This document shows positions 1 to 9,469 of a DNA stretch of 64,000 nt, piece after piece. The stretch is taken from contig CM028328.1 in NCBI GenBank assembly GCA_016647705.1, positions 42,415,429-42,479,428 on the forward strand. Direction: 5' to 3'. A program made the translations under genes and the position numbers. Each line of letters begins with the position of its first letter. Positions within the stretch are counted from its first letter, which is position 1. Source of the DNA: Eucommia ulmoides (Eukaryota; Streptophyta; Magnoliopsida; Garryales; Eucommiaceae). The notes under the pieces are model-generated. The model was not told the DNA's origin, ran no database searches, and saw only the letters and a list, made by a program, of their open reading frames with translations.

Positions 1-754
1 ATCTTCATTCCAATGGCTTTTTCCTTAGAAATATGTTGCAATTTTTTCTTAAAATCATCTCCATTAATCTAATAATTCATTCCAAATTCGAGATAATATG
101 CCTCTCTTCAGATTCTTTTTCTTATTTTTTTGATGTAATCGCCCTTCTAAAACTCGCCACTCATTTTTGTTCATCTTCTTCGTACTCGGATCTATAGATC
201 CAAAATTTGGGTTTATTTTTCTATATATATATATATATATATATAATAGAGAGAGGAGACGGAAGAGAGATACAGAGAAAGATAGAGAGAGAAAACTGCA
301 TTTGCTGGTGGACGGTCATCGGAAATAAACAAAGAAGTGGGTGGGGGTGGCCTCGCCGGTATGAAGGTTGAATTTTGGACCCAATTGAATTAGTTTTAGG
401 AAAATTGCAAAATTATTCTTAATTTTAAAGCAAAATAACACAATTATCCTTAATTCTGTTAAATATTTAGTAGTTGCATTTAAGTCAGAAGTGCCTGGGG
501 TGTAAGTATTGGTGAAAATAACACAAAGGTGTAAAGTGTAATTAGACCTAACCATAGGGGCACAAATGTAATTATCTAAAAATGAAATTTAGTAAATTTT
601 TTATTGGAAACTAAATTTCAATGGAATTTACAAGAAAATCATTGGAATTGCAAAAAGTTAAGTGGAAATTGTATTTGAAGGAGTAATTTTGGACTGAAAT
701 TATTTATATATTTTTGACAAGAATTTGATTTGATCACTTTTTAAAAAGTTTTTT

Positions 755-789
<35 letters not shown>

Positions 790-1484
790 CTTTCGAGCCT
801 CAACGAAATTCTCAAAACTTTATAGGTAGAAAACATGTACACCTATTCAAATAATGTGGGTCGTTCATATGTTATACACGCTTTTATGTACACCTATATT
901 GGTAACTCTACATGTTAATAAGTAATAAAATAATTCTAATGCACCAATATATATGTTTATTTGTTTTAGACCAGCATTATATGCAGGTCTTGAAAAAAGT
1001 TCTATAATATTTATTTTTTATTTGAATATTAGACATGACGCACACTTAATTTTATAATTTTAGTTTTAATTTATTTTATGAAAGTGTATAAATTGCTTGC
1101 TTTAATTTGGTTTGATTGTTGTAAATGTCAAATTTTAGAAGTGCAATTGAAGAATCCTAACTACATGGCTCTTTAAATTGAGATAGGAGTTTAAATGATG
1201 CAATGAATTATAATATGAAAAGGACATTTACATTCAAAATACAAATTTAATTTAATTTTTATAAATTTATTAAAATAAAGTAGAAATAAATGAATGAGAA
1301 AACTCACCCAATTAAAAAACAAAAGTGTCTTTAGGAGCACCATGAACTGAAGAAGAGCAATTCTCCATTATCCTTCATTCATTTTCTAACCTTATATTTT
1401 TAAGTATTCTTTTTAAATTTTTTAAAGATTTTGATTATAATTTTTATTAAAACTAAACTAAATCTAGTTCATTATCACACCTAC
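1..1484. other. AT-rich flank, no gene recognised
   Basis: I see no credible coding region here. The stretch holds a (TA)n microsatellite at 222-245, a GA-rich purine run at about 246-296 and a T-tract at 759-785. The short open frames have no protein-like composition. The sequence around 410-580 (phrases such as 'gtgtaagtattggtgaaaata') resembles the ends of plant Mutator-type non-autonomous elements, but I could not find a matching second arm. Confidence 0.6.
222..296. repeat. (TA)n microsatellite followed by GA-rich run
   Basis: Twelve TA units at 222-245 are followed directly by an A/G-only-rich stretch to about 296. Confidence 0.9.
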
Positions 1485-1665
1485 TGATGTTGCCAAAAAA
1501 TCCTTGGCATGTGTAATAACTCTGCACGTTCTAGAAATTTTCGCAACCTGCATCTTCAACCTGATAACTTGTGAAATCAATTAGTTCTAAGGGGACAATA
1601 GTGTGGTGTCGGTCAAAGAACATCCGACGTGAGAATAAGTTAATCTGGTTATGGAGAAGACTAAT
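1485..1665 (-). repeat. Remnant of element A 3' LTR
   Basis: About 180 bp, starting TGATGTTG, aligns by eye with the beginning of the right LTR at 19657-19837. Both share phrases such as 'taactctgcacg', 'caacctgataac' and 'gagaataagttaatct'. It stops where element B begins at 1666. The remaining ~480 bp of this LTR is not found to the right of B, so it was deleted. Confidence 0.85.
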
Positions 1666-3084
1666 TGATAGGTGTAAAATACCTATCTACTTCTAAACCT
1701 GATTTGATAGTTTTCGGGTAAATTAGTAGTATTTAATTGCGTTTTGGTTAGTTTTTATGTAATTCAGGTGTAGGGACGAAAGCAAGTGATAAATGAGCGA
1801 AACGGTGGGAAAACGGTGAAGAAATGATGAAGAAACAATGTTTCAAGAACACAAGATCCGCCGCTGCAGCGGTCAATCCCACCTCCGCGGTGGTGAGAAT
1901 ACAGAGAAGGCTGTTTTTAAACAAAGTCCCACTGCCGCAATGGAAGGCCATCGCCACGGCGGTAAAAGATCAAAGAGTTAAGATTTTGGCCCACTATTGC
2001 AGCGTGATCTCATCGCCGTAGCAGTGAGCTAACCAACTTACCCACCACCATGGCGGTCAGCTCTGCACAGTAAAATAGATATTTTTAGATATTTTGATAC
2101 CTTGCACCTGTAAATACCCATTCTCCCACTTCCATTGAAGATCTCTTGGACGGTTAAACATCCCTAACCCTTAGCACTTGATCCTTGGTCATTCTTGAAG
2201 AGCTCAAAGAGAATATTCATCATCTGGAGAAAATGAAATATTGGCGGTTCGATCTTTGGCGACAGTGGATCACTCCACTTTAAGATTTGATCTTTCTCTC
2301 TTTGTAATTTAATGTTTTATTGTAAATGATGATGAATCCCTCTTGGTTTAATGTTTCAATGGCCAAGATCATGTTAGATTAGATAAATATTAGTTAGGGA
2401 TCGATATAGTTGTGTAAATACTTGTTTGGTTTAATATATGTTTCTTTAACGATTGTTTGCTTTTAATTCCGATTATGTTTATCATTTTATGACAATCTTA
2501 GTATGTTTGTTAAGGTATTAGGGTTGGATTTGAGAATATAGAGTTTAACACTTGGAAGAGGTAACCTTAGATTCAGATTAGGGTAAACACGTTGTTACGA
2601 TCTAACGACCCGGGAGGGCGTTAGTGAGTGTGCAATCAATGACATTGGGACAAGACTCACGTGACCTAGAGTCATTAAGATGTTGAGTGAGACTTCTTCG
2701 TTGATACGAAGTCGTGTATTCTCTCGACTTACACTCGGAAGAGGTGGCAGAGGAATTTACGAACCGAGATTGTCGGATACCATAAGCACCATTATTGTTA
2801 ACTAAACGAAATCAAACATGTATTAAGTGAACGAAATCAATCCCTAGGTAGTCAACTTAGTTAGGATTAACCCACTAATTGTAGTTTAGGTTAGTTTTAA
2901 TTAGTTTAATTTAAAATATTTCTTGAATCATCTGGATAATAAGAGATTATGCAAATTGCGGTATTCAATTATTCACACCGTTCCTATGGAACGATATCCA
3001 ATTTTAAAGATCCACTATATTAAAACTTGACCTCGTATACTTGTGAGTAGTTAATACGTGAGCGCGTAAAAACCTCGTCGTACA
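1666..3084 (+). repeat. Element B left (5') LTR
   Basis: 1419 bp, TGATAGG...TACA. It contains about seven GC-rich palindromic motifs at 1857-2062 and a degenerate TATA-like site at 2109-2116. The second half carries the family's conserved block ('acactcggaagaggt', 'gttgatacgaagtcgtg'). It is homologous to the LTRs at 6028, 11663, 13070, 17592 and 60561. Confidence 0.85.
1857..2062. promoter_or_regulatory. Palindromic motif array in U3 of B left LTR
   Basis: Repeated dyad motifs of about 14-17 bp lie here, for example CCGCCGCTGCAGCGGT at 1858, CCACCTCCGCGGTGGTG near 1879 and CCACCACCATGGCGG near 2043, separated by AT-richer spacers. The array ends about 50 bp before the TATA-like site. A regulatory role is inferred from its position; the dyads themselves are visible. 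Confidence 0.55.
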
Positions 3085-3090
3085 AGTTTT

Positions 3091-3108
3091 TGGCGTCGTT
3101 GCCGGGGA
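3091..3108 (+). other. Primer-binding site of element B
   Basis: TGGCGTCGTTGCCGGGGA sits 6 bp after the LTR end. It differs by one base from the TGGCGCCGTTGCCGGGGA site typical of plant Athila-type elements. Confidence 0.8.
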
Positions 3109-3261
3109 TGGTGTTGAATACGTAGAATTGATATTGCAACTAAGTAGTTGAATATTAATCCAGACAATTCTTTTGTTTTATTTTCTTTTAAATTATTGTG
3201 TTAATTTGTTTCGTAAGTTGTGATCAAATAGTGCATGCAACATAGAAAACGTTGAAATTCT

Positions 3262-3420
3262 TGTCTCTTGATCCCGAGATCGAGTGTACATTGAAAATGA
3301 TAAGGAGAGAGAGAAGAATCCAACTTCAATACCATGAATCGAGATCCAACGGAGCATTCTATGCCAAATTCCTTGTCTATGAGGAATTTTGGTGAAAAAT
3401 GCTCAACTAAGTCCAGCTAG
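3262..3420 (+). pseudogene. Gag N-terminal remnant of element B
   Basis: A short frame reading LDPEIEC followed by an arginine-rich stretch (RRERR) matches the usual opening of plant Athila-type gag proteins, where a DPEIE motif precedes an RRR run. It is closed by stops within about 50 codons and nothing recognisable as the rest of gag follows. This supports B as a deleted derivative of a once-coding element. Confidence 0.5.
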
Positions 3421-3659
3421 GGACGTTAAATCAAGTAAGTCACATTTTTTAATCCGAAACTGAGGGTATCAATTTTTACTCTATTTTTGCTATTATTTAT
3501 TTTTTTGGAGGCTGGAATGGTCTCGGAGCGTGTTTGGAGGTAAATTAAGGAGTGAGGATTCTCGGAGATGTGTTTTGCACTTAAAATCGTTGAAAAAGAG
3601 AAGTGGAAACACATGGTGTGGAGCCTTTGTGTGAAAACTTGAAGAAAAAATTAAAATCC

Positions 3660-3832
3660 AGCAGCAGGCTTACTGCCGCAGCACTGGACGCACCGTCGCG
3701 GCGCTGAAAATATAGGATGTCAAGTTTTCAGCATAAACGCCTTACCGCCGCAGCGGTGAAACAACAAAATATTATGTTTTAAAAAGGGCACTTCACCACC
3801 GAGATGGTGATTCCCACCGCCTAGCCAGTGAA
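3660..3832. repeat. Palindromic motifs in the interior of element B
   Basis: Motifs like those of the LTR recur inside the element: ACCGCCGCAGCGGTGA near 3744, CACCACCGAGATGGTG near 3794 and CACCGCCTAGCCAGTG near 3813. The last has a CTAG centre like the C1/C2 LTRs but CACCG...GTG outer arms like the B/D LTRs. Confidence 0.55.
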
Positions 3833-3943
3833 ACGACAGAATGTATTAGTTTTAAAAAGACGCTCACACCGAAACGGATTTGATCAGAGATTGAAATCTG
3901 AATCGGGGTTTGAAGATGCAGGAGGGGGCAGTGAGACCTTAGT

Positions 3944-4405
3944 ATGATTAAAACCATCCCAAGAAACGCCACAACCACTTTTGAAAGTAAAAAATCTCTC
4001 CATTTTCATAATTCCAAACCGTTTCAAACCCTCAATTTCATCCTTCCATTTACAAAATTTGTGATTTCCACCCCAAATCATTCACCAAAAATCAGGTTTA
4101 ACCCCCATTTTCATGATTTTCAATTTCTATGGGATTTTGGTTTGATTTTTGGTGATAAACTAAGTTTCTATGGATTGTTAAATTGTGTGAAACAAAATTG
4201 CATGCTACATTGTTCAAATTTTGTTGAAATGTTGCGATTAGTGTGTGCGCAAGATCAAATCCACTGGCTTATGTGCGAACGCTTCTGCATTTATATGAGT
4301 GCTTATCCACTTATGCCTCAGGTGTCGCTGTACCTTTTGCAACCTCCACAATTTCTATTCCTATGTGATAGTGGTGGCGATGACTTTCCTCACAGCGAAC
4401 GGTAG
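3944..4405 (+). CDS. Unidentified ORF inside element B (153 codons)
   Basis: This open frame of 153 codons is the longest on the plus strand of the window. It lies in the same orientation as element B, between the gag remnant and the 3' half of the interior. The product would be rich in Phe, Leu, His and Cys, with no membrane segment or domain I recognise. It is followed by a splice-like 'aggtatgtg'. The region may be untranslated leader or spacer sequence of the element that happens to be open; I do not assign a function. Confidence 0.25.
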   Translation: MIKTIPRNATTTFESKKSLHFHNSKPFQTLNFILPFTKFVISTPNHSPKIRFNPHFHDFQFLWDFGLIFGDKLSFYGLLNCVKQNCMLHCSNFVEMLRLVCAQDQIHWLMCERFCIYMSAYPLMPQVSLYLLQPPQFLFLCDSGGDDFPHSER

Positions 4406-6027
4406 AAGGTGAAACTTTTACGTCTTAGCCCCTAGGTATGTGTCGGCACCCAATTTTACTTATCATTGCTATAAACAACTATTGAGTTCGCTATTTAGTC
4501 AGTAAGGGCACTGTCTCTTTTTAAGTTTGGCAGGAATATACATCACGTTTTGTGTTGTTAAAGAAAGATGTGAAGGATGGAAATATTTTTTGATGTGAAA
4601 CTTTAATTTTTAGTCAAGCTTTATTTTAATTTTCATGTTTTAGCATGTTAAATGCTTAGATTAGTGTATGAATGTAGTATTTAGAGTTAATGTAGAAATG
4701 TTTATGTATCAAGTCGTATATGCTTGATGAGTTGTTGAATTCGTCTAAGGCCATTTTTCGATGATGAAAATTATCTCTTAATTGTATATCGAGGTCGGGG
4801 ATATTGCCATTCATGTGTGTTTTGTGTGCTTACATGTTGATTAGGTAAAAAATATTATGATCCTTAAATCGCACGATCGCATGGACTCAATGTATTATTA
4901 TTTGAATGATTTGACGTTGATTATTTAGTAATAAGTTCATAACACAAATAAGGAATTTAGAACTTGATTTGGGGTAGACTTGAGGCGAAATCCTAGGTCA
5001 GGTAATTCCGGAGGCGTGATTTAGGCCTTCACTTTTTTCGCTTGAACCTTTGTAGCTAATCTGAAAACTTTATTCCCTTGTTCTCCTATCGAAACCAATA
5101 ATCTTTTCAATTCTGAACACATTTCAATACTCTATCCAATTAAAATTTTCCAAACTATTGTCACTAAGCTTAAAAGTCAAAATTGAGTGAAATCAAGTAG
5201 CATAGACTAATGCTAACTTGAAGTGAGCGATTGGGGTTTTGGATGAATTGTTATTGGTTTGGTATTAGCGTATTCACTTGCCAATCTTTTAGTTCTATTT
5301 GCAAACCCCTAAAATAGTACAAATTTGTATAAGTTTGGGGGTGTGCTTGTATGTTTGTGTTTAAAAAAAAAAAAAAAACTATGTGAATATAGTTTTTATT
5401 TTTCATTTATTTCGACAAGTGAATACAGTGTTCATAAATTCTTGTTCAGGGTTGTATTTTAAACGTGTGGGGTTACGAGAGAGAGATAGCGACAAGCGTT
5501 TGTGCCTCAGGTATCGTTTAATCTTAACGATTTTATGTTTTCTATTCCTGCGATACCCTTGGTTGTCCTCCAAAGCCAAACCAAACCCTATTGATCTCTA
5601 TGAATATTCGAACGTACATTAGTGGATAGTCGAGCTTAGTCAAGCGTATGGTTTTCCTGAATCCTTTAAGGTTTAAGTCATGAGCTTATCTACTGAATAA
5701 TCTAATTTGGTGTTTGGTTAGTTATACATATGAGCTCTCTCACACACACATTTCAAATGTATCTAGAATAGTTTTTATTGATATTGAGTGTTGAAATTCT
5801 AAAACACCACTTGGTGTGTATTATTTCCCAAATTTGATTAGATTGAGGGCTGTTGAGAGAGGACCAACTTGGTTTCTTCGATTGAATTTGGAACTTGCAT
5901 GCGTATACTTCTTCTTTGTTAAAGTTATTCATTTTTAGATTAGTGGTAAGTTAATTATGGTAGTTAGTTTAATTTAGTGTTAGGGTGTTTTGCTCGAGGA
6001 CTAGCCAATTCTAAATTTGGGGGTATT

Positions 6028-6853
6028 TGATAGTTGTAAAATATCTATCTACTTCTAAATTGAATTTGGTAGTTTTTAAGTAAATTTGTAATATTTAATT
6101 GCGTTTTTGTTAGTTTTTGTGTAATTCAGGTGTAGGGACGTAAGTAAGTGACAAATGAGTGAAACGGTAGGAAAATGGTGAAGAAATAATGAAGAAACAA
6201 GGTTTCAAGAACACAAGATCCACTGCCGCAGCGGTCAATCCCACCACCGTAGTGATAAAAGATCAGAGAGTTAAGATTTTGGCCCACTGCCGCAACGTGA
6301 TCTCACCACCGCAGCAGTGAGCTAACAGACTTACCTACCACCACGGTGGTCAGCTCTGTACAGCAAAATAAATATTTTCAGATATTTTGAAGCCTTGCAC
6401 CTATAAATACCCATTCTCCTACTTCCATTGAAGATCTCTTAGACGGTTAAACATCCCTAACCCTTAAGATTTGATCCTTGGCCATTCTTGAAGAGCTCAA
6501 AAAGGATATTCATCATCCAAAGAAGAGGAAACATTGGCGGATCGATCTTTGGCAACAGTGGATTAGTCCACTTTAAGATTTAATCTTTCTCTCTTTGTAG
6601 TTTAATATTTTATTGTAAATGATGATGAATCCCTCTTGGTTTAATGTTTCAATAGCCAAGATCTTGCTAGATTAAATAAATATTAGTTAGGGATCGATGT
6701 AGTTGTGTAAATACTTGTTTGGTTTAATATATATGTTTCTTTAACAGTTGTTTGCTTTTAATTCCGATTGTGTTTATCATTTTATGATAATCTTACTATG
6801 CCTGTTAAGGTATTAGGGTTGGATTTGAAAATACAGGGTTTGATACTCGGATT
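6028..6853 (+). repeat. Element B right (3') LTR, truncated
   Basis: It begins TGATAGTTGTAA after 'aatttgggggtatt' and is homologous to 1666-2557. A clear TATA box (CTATAAATACCC) lies at 6411-6422, with palindromic motifs at about 6220-6352 upstream. Relative to the left LTR it lacks about 78 bp within the motif array. It breaks off at 6853 ('tttgatactcgg') and joins unrelated sequence, so about 530 bp of LTR end is missing. Confidence 0.85.
6412..6419 (+). promoter_or_regulatory. TATA box of B right LTR
   Basis: TATAAATA in the context 'cttgcacctataaataccc'. The same 'tataaataccc' context occurs in LTR C1 at 12351, which supports it as the family's core promoter. Confidence 0.65.
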
Positions 6854-7290
6854 CCAAGATTGTCATCGCTTTGGCTTCTGCCAACATAGGATTCCAGTGG
6901 AGAGATCAGCCCCAAACCTTCCAAGTCATCATGCCATAAGCTCAGTCCTAGTCTTTGCTCAAGCTCTGCCAGTTGACATCATTGCCGCGCGGATCTCTAA
7001 TAAACCAAATGTTGCAGATCAGAGTGCTACTCTCTGAATTGTCCTTTTTGTCTTTTCAATTCCTTATTTTTTATTTTTTTATTTTATTTTTACGTTTGTA
7101 ATTAATTTTTGTAACGATACTTTTTTTTTTATTTTTTATCATCATGATCTGTTTAAAACAGTAGCCTCTATTTAAATCTTGAAAATATACGGTGATAATT
7201 ACAATACGTAATTTGTCATCACATGTCATTCATGCACTTAATGCACACTTTTTTGACATTTCACTTCCTTCTCTCTCTTCATTAGTTTGG
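6854..7290. other. Element A 3' region, unassigned
   Basis: After the deletion junction at 6853/6854 the sequence no longer matches any LTR in the window. A plus-strand frame to 7037 is partly open but has no recognisable domain. A pyrimidine-rich, AT-rich stretch follows. I infer it belongs to the interior of element A next to its lost 3' LTR. Confidence 0.4.
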
Positions 7291-7300
7291 CTATTTAAGG
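7291..7300 (+). promoter_or_regulatory. TATA-like site on the plus strand, antisense to element A
   Basis: CTATTTAAGG is followed about 30 bp downstream by a CA- and CT-rich leader-like stretch ('ccttcataaatccaaacac'). It points toward the small plus-strand ORF at 7494-7802. Composition and order look like a plant promoter and 5' leader, but function is inferred. Confidence 0.4.
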
Positions 7301-7493
7301 CCAAACCAAGCATTGATTATTCCTTCATAAATCCAAACACTTTATCTTCTTCAATATTGCATTCTTGAATATTTTCTTCATTTTCTTCTCCTTCTATGAC
7401 TATGGCATATCGATTTATTTCTTCCTCATGGCTAACCCCTTTTTGCTTTGAAGAGATCTAATTTGAGAGACAGAAGGAAATCAAGCTAGGTAA

Positions 7494-7802
7494 TACATTC
7501 TGTACCCTGTTGACCATGGTCAAGACTGCTACGAGGAGCACCCTTGCCTTCGCACTTTAGAAGATACCAGTGTTATTTTTGTCGATATGGAAGTAGCCCA
7601 TTTCTGCACAATATCTCACCTTCATGAGCTCAAGGAAGAGCTGAAAAAATTTCAGAGAAGTAAGCGTGACTTGGCCGCTGATTTCCAATATCACAAGCTT
7701 TTTACTGACACTGTTAAAGCTAAGAGAGACAATCTCCTGGAGAAAAACGAGACAAAAAAAGACCAAGATCTGAGAGTTGATCAACAAGATGAACAACTAT
7801 GA
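7494..7802 (+). CDS. Antisense ORF in element A 3' region, charged coiled-coil-like protein
   Basis: The frame is open from just after the TAA at 7491-7493 to the TGA at 7800-7802. The first ATG is at 7587, giving 71 residues, but protein-like sequence (an acidic run ending in DTSVIFVD) begins before it, so an upstream exon or start is possible. The product is highly charged, with a heptad-like ELKEELKKF segment and many Lys/Glu/Asp, suggesting a coiled coil. It runs opposite to the element's gag-pol, between integrase and 3' LTR. Antisense ORFs in this position are known in some Tat-lineage elements such as maize Grande. A captured host gene fragment is the alternative. No homologue was recognised. 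Confidence 0.45.
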   Translation, partial: YILYPVDHGQDCYEEHPCLRTLEDTSVIFVDMEVAHFCTISHLHELKEELKKFQRSKRDLAADFQYHKLFTDTVKAKRDNLLEKNETKKDQDLRVDQQDEQL

Positions 7803-7978
7803 GGAGCACGACTTCTATTTGTCTAACTTGAATTTGGAAGATCTAGGTTTGCCTACTTCTTCTGGGTTGGAATGAAGCCACCCTCAACCCCAGTTTAATG
7901 AAGAAAAAATTTCTTCTTTTTTGTTTTTGTTTTAAATGAACAATTTTTTTTGTTCCTAATCTTACTTTTTTTTTTTTT

Positions 7979-8002
7979 GTGTGTGTGTGTGTGTGTGTGT
8001 GT
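7979..8002. repeat. (TG)n microsatellite
   Basis: About eleven TG units follow an eleven-T tract. Confidence 0.9.
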
Positions 8003-8439
8003 GGCGAACAGTCCTCTGTTCTGCCTATTTTTTTTCTCTCCCTATTTTGTAACAATGTACATCCCCCTTTTTGGTTTATAGAAAATGGGGTTCTTGAACT
8101 TGTTTGTGTTGTGTTGTTGCATGTTGATTGTTTGTGTTGCCGTCATGCCTGTCCTCATTTAGAACTTTATTAGAAAACTAAGCTAGTTATTAATTATTTT
8201 TTAGGCTTCAGGCAATATGTAAGTTTTCTGGATTTTTTATCTTGACTGGGTTTGTGATGGTGACGACAAGAATCTTGTGTTGATGGAGATTTTAGTGACT
8301 AATATGTCTACGTCAGCTTCCCTCAATCTTGGAAGCTAGAAGTTACAGATGGTAAAATAATTTTGCACTATTCAGAAGAAGCTGTGCTATCTAAGGCTGG
8401 GCTGATCTGCACAAACATTAATTGAGTTTTCATGCCTTC

Positions 8440-9205
8440 CTCTTTTTAGGCATTATGCGAGTAAGCCAATCTGCTTTGAATGAATAAGTCAATCTACTCT
8501 GCCTATGCTGAGCTGAGGTGCTTCATTTTAGTGAGTAAATTGACCTGCTCTGCTCATTTGTGAATGAGTAAACTGATTAGCTCTGCGTAGGCTGAGCTGA
8601 ATTGCTTATTTTTAATGAATAAACTGACTTGCTCTATTAATTTGTGAATGAGTAAACATATAAGCTCTACTCATGCCGATCTGAATTACTCAGTTGTAGT
8701 GAGTAAACTGACATGCTCTGCTCATTTGAGAATGAGTAAGAAAATCAACTCTACTCATGCCGAGCTGAATTGCTCAGTTGTAGTGAGAAAACTGACCCGC
8801 TTTGCTCATTTGAGAATGAGTAAGCAGATCAGCTCCGCTCATTCTTAGCTGAATTGCTCAGTTTTAAGGAGTAAACTGACATGCTTTGCTCATTTTTGAA
8901 TGACTAAACAGATAAGTTCTTCTCATGCTGAGCTGAATTGCTCAGTTTCAGTGAGTAAAATAACTTGCTTTACTAATTTGCGAATGAGTAAACAAATCAA
9001 CTTTGGTCATGCTGAGGTGAATTGCTCAGTTTTAGTGAGTAAACTAACATGCTTTGCTCATTTGTGAATGAATACACAGATCAGCTCCACTTATGACGAG
9101 TTGAATTGCTCAGTTTTAGTGAGTAAACTGACTTGCTCTGCTCATTTATGAATGAGTAAACAGATTAGTTCTGCTCAAGCTGAGCTAAATTGCTCAATTT
9201 TTTTT
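8440..9205. repeat. 84-bp tandem repeat array in element A 3' untranslated region
   Basis: A 'gagtaaactgac' phase mark recurs at 8533, 8617, 8701, 8785, 8869, 8953, 9037 and 9121, exactly 84 bp apart each time, with partial copies at both ends. Each unit has two related halves, both starting 'gagtaaac' and containing 'gctctgctca', so the unit is itself a duplicated monomer. Tandem repeats between integrase and 3' LTR are known in Tat/Ogre elements. Confidence 0.9.
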
Positions 9206-9469
9206 AACTTCAATGTCAAATGTTTGTCCTTCACTTAGTCTCAATTCACTAAGTGTTGATTAGAATTAGCATTATAAGAATAAGCATTGAAAAATTGATG
9301 GAGAAAATATTTGTTTACTTTATTTAAAGAATGTATCTCAAAAAGAGAAAAGACAACTTTAAAATAATCATTGAAAAATATGAATATGAGAATGATCAGA
9401 AAACTCTACAAATTACTTCTGTAAGTGAGAGATGTTCTAAGGCCTGGGGATTTCCACACCATCAAGATC

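Larger units (their letters stand above)
1666..6853 (+). mobile_element. Element B: non-autonomous Athila-like retrotransposon
   Basis: The left LTR (1666-3084) begins TGATAGGTGTAA and ends at TACA. It is followed by a TGGCGTCGTTGCCGGGGA primer-binding site. The right LTR starts at 6028 after a 'tttgggggtatt' polypurine-type tract and is cut off at 6853. The 2.9-kb interior has a short gag-like start but no protease, RT or integrase, so the element could only have moved with enzymes from another copy. Athila-type elements are known for this primer-binding site. It inserted into the 3' LTR of element A after CTAAT; the right TSD was lost with the end of the right LTR. Confidence 0.8.

Noticed and set aside
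8648-8848. Plus-strand ORF with a repeated 28-residue peptide
   Set aside because: It comes from the 84-bp tandem repeat (84 is a multiple of three), lies antisense to element A, and does not stay open through the whole array.
8440-9205. CRISPR-like appearance of regularly spaced repeats
   Set aside because: Units are contiguous and similar throughout, with no unique spacers, in a plant retrotransposon.
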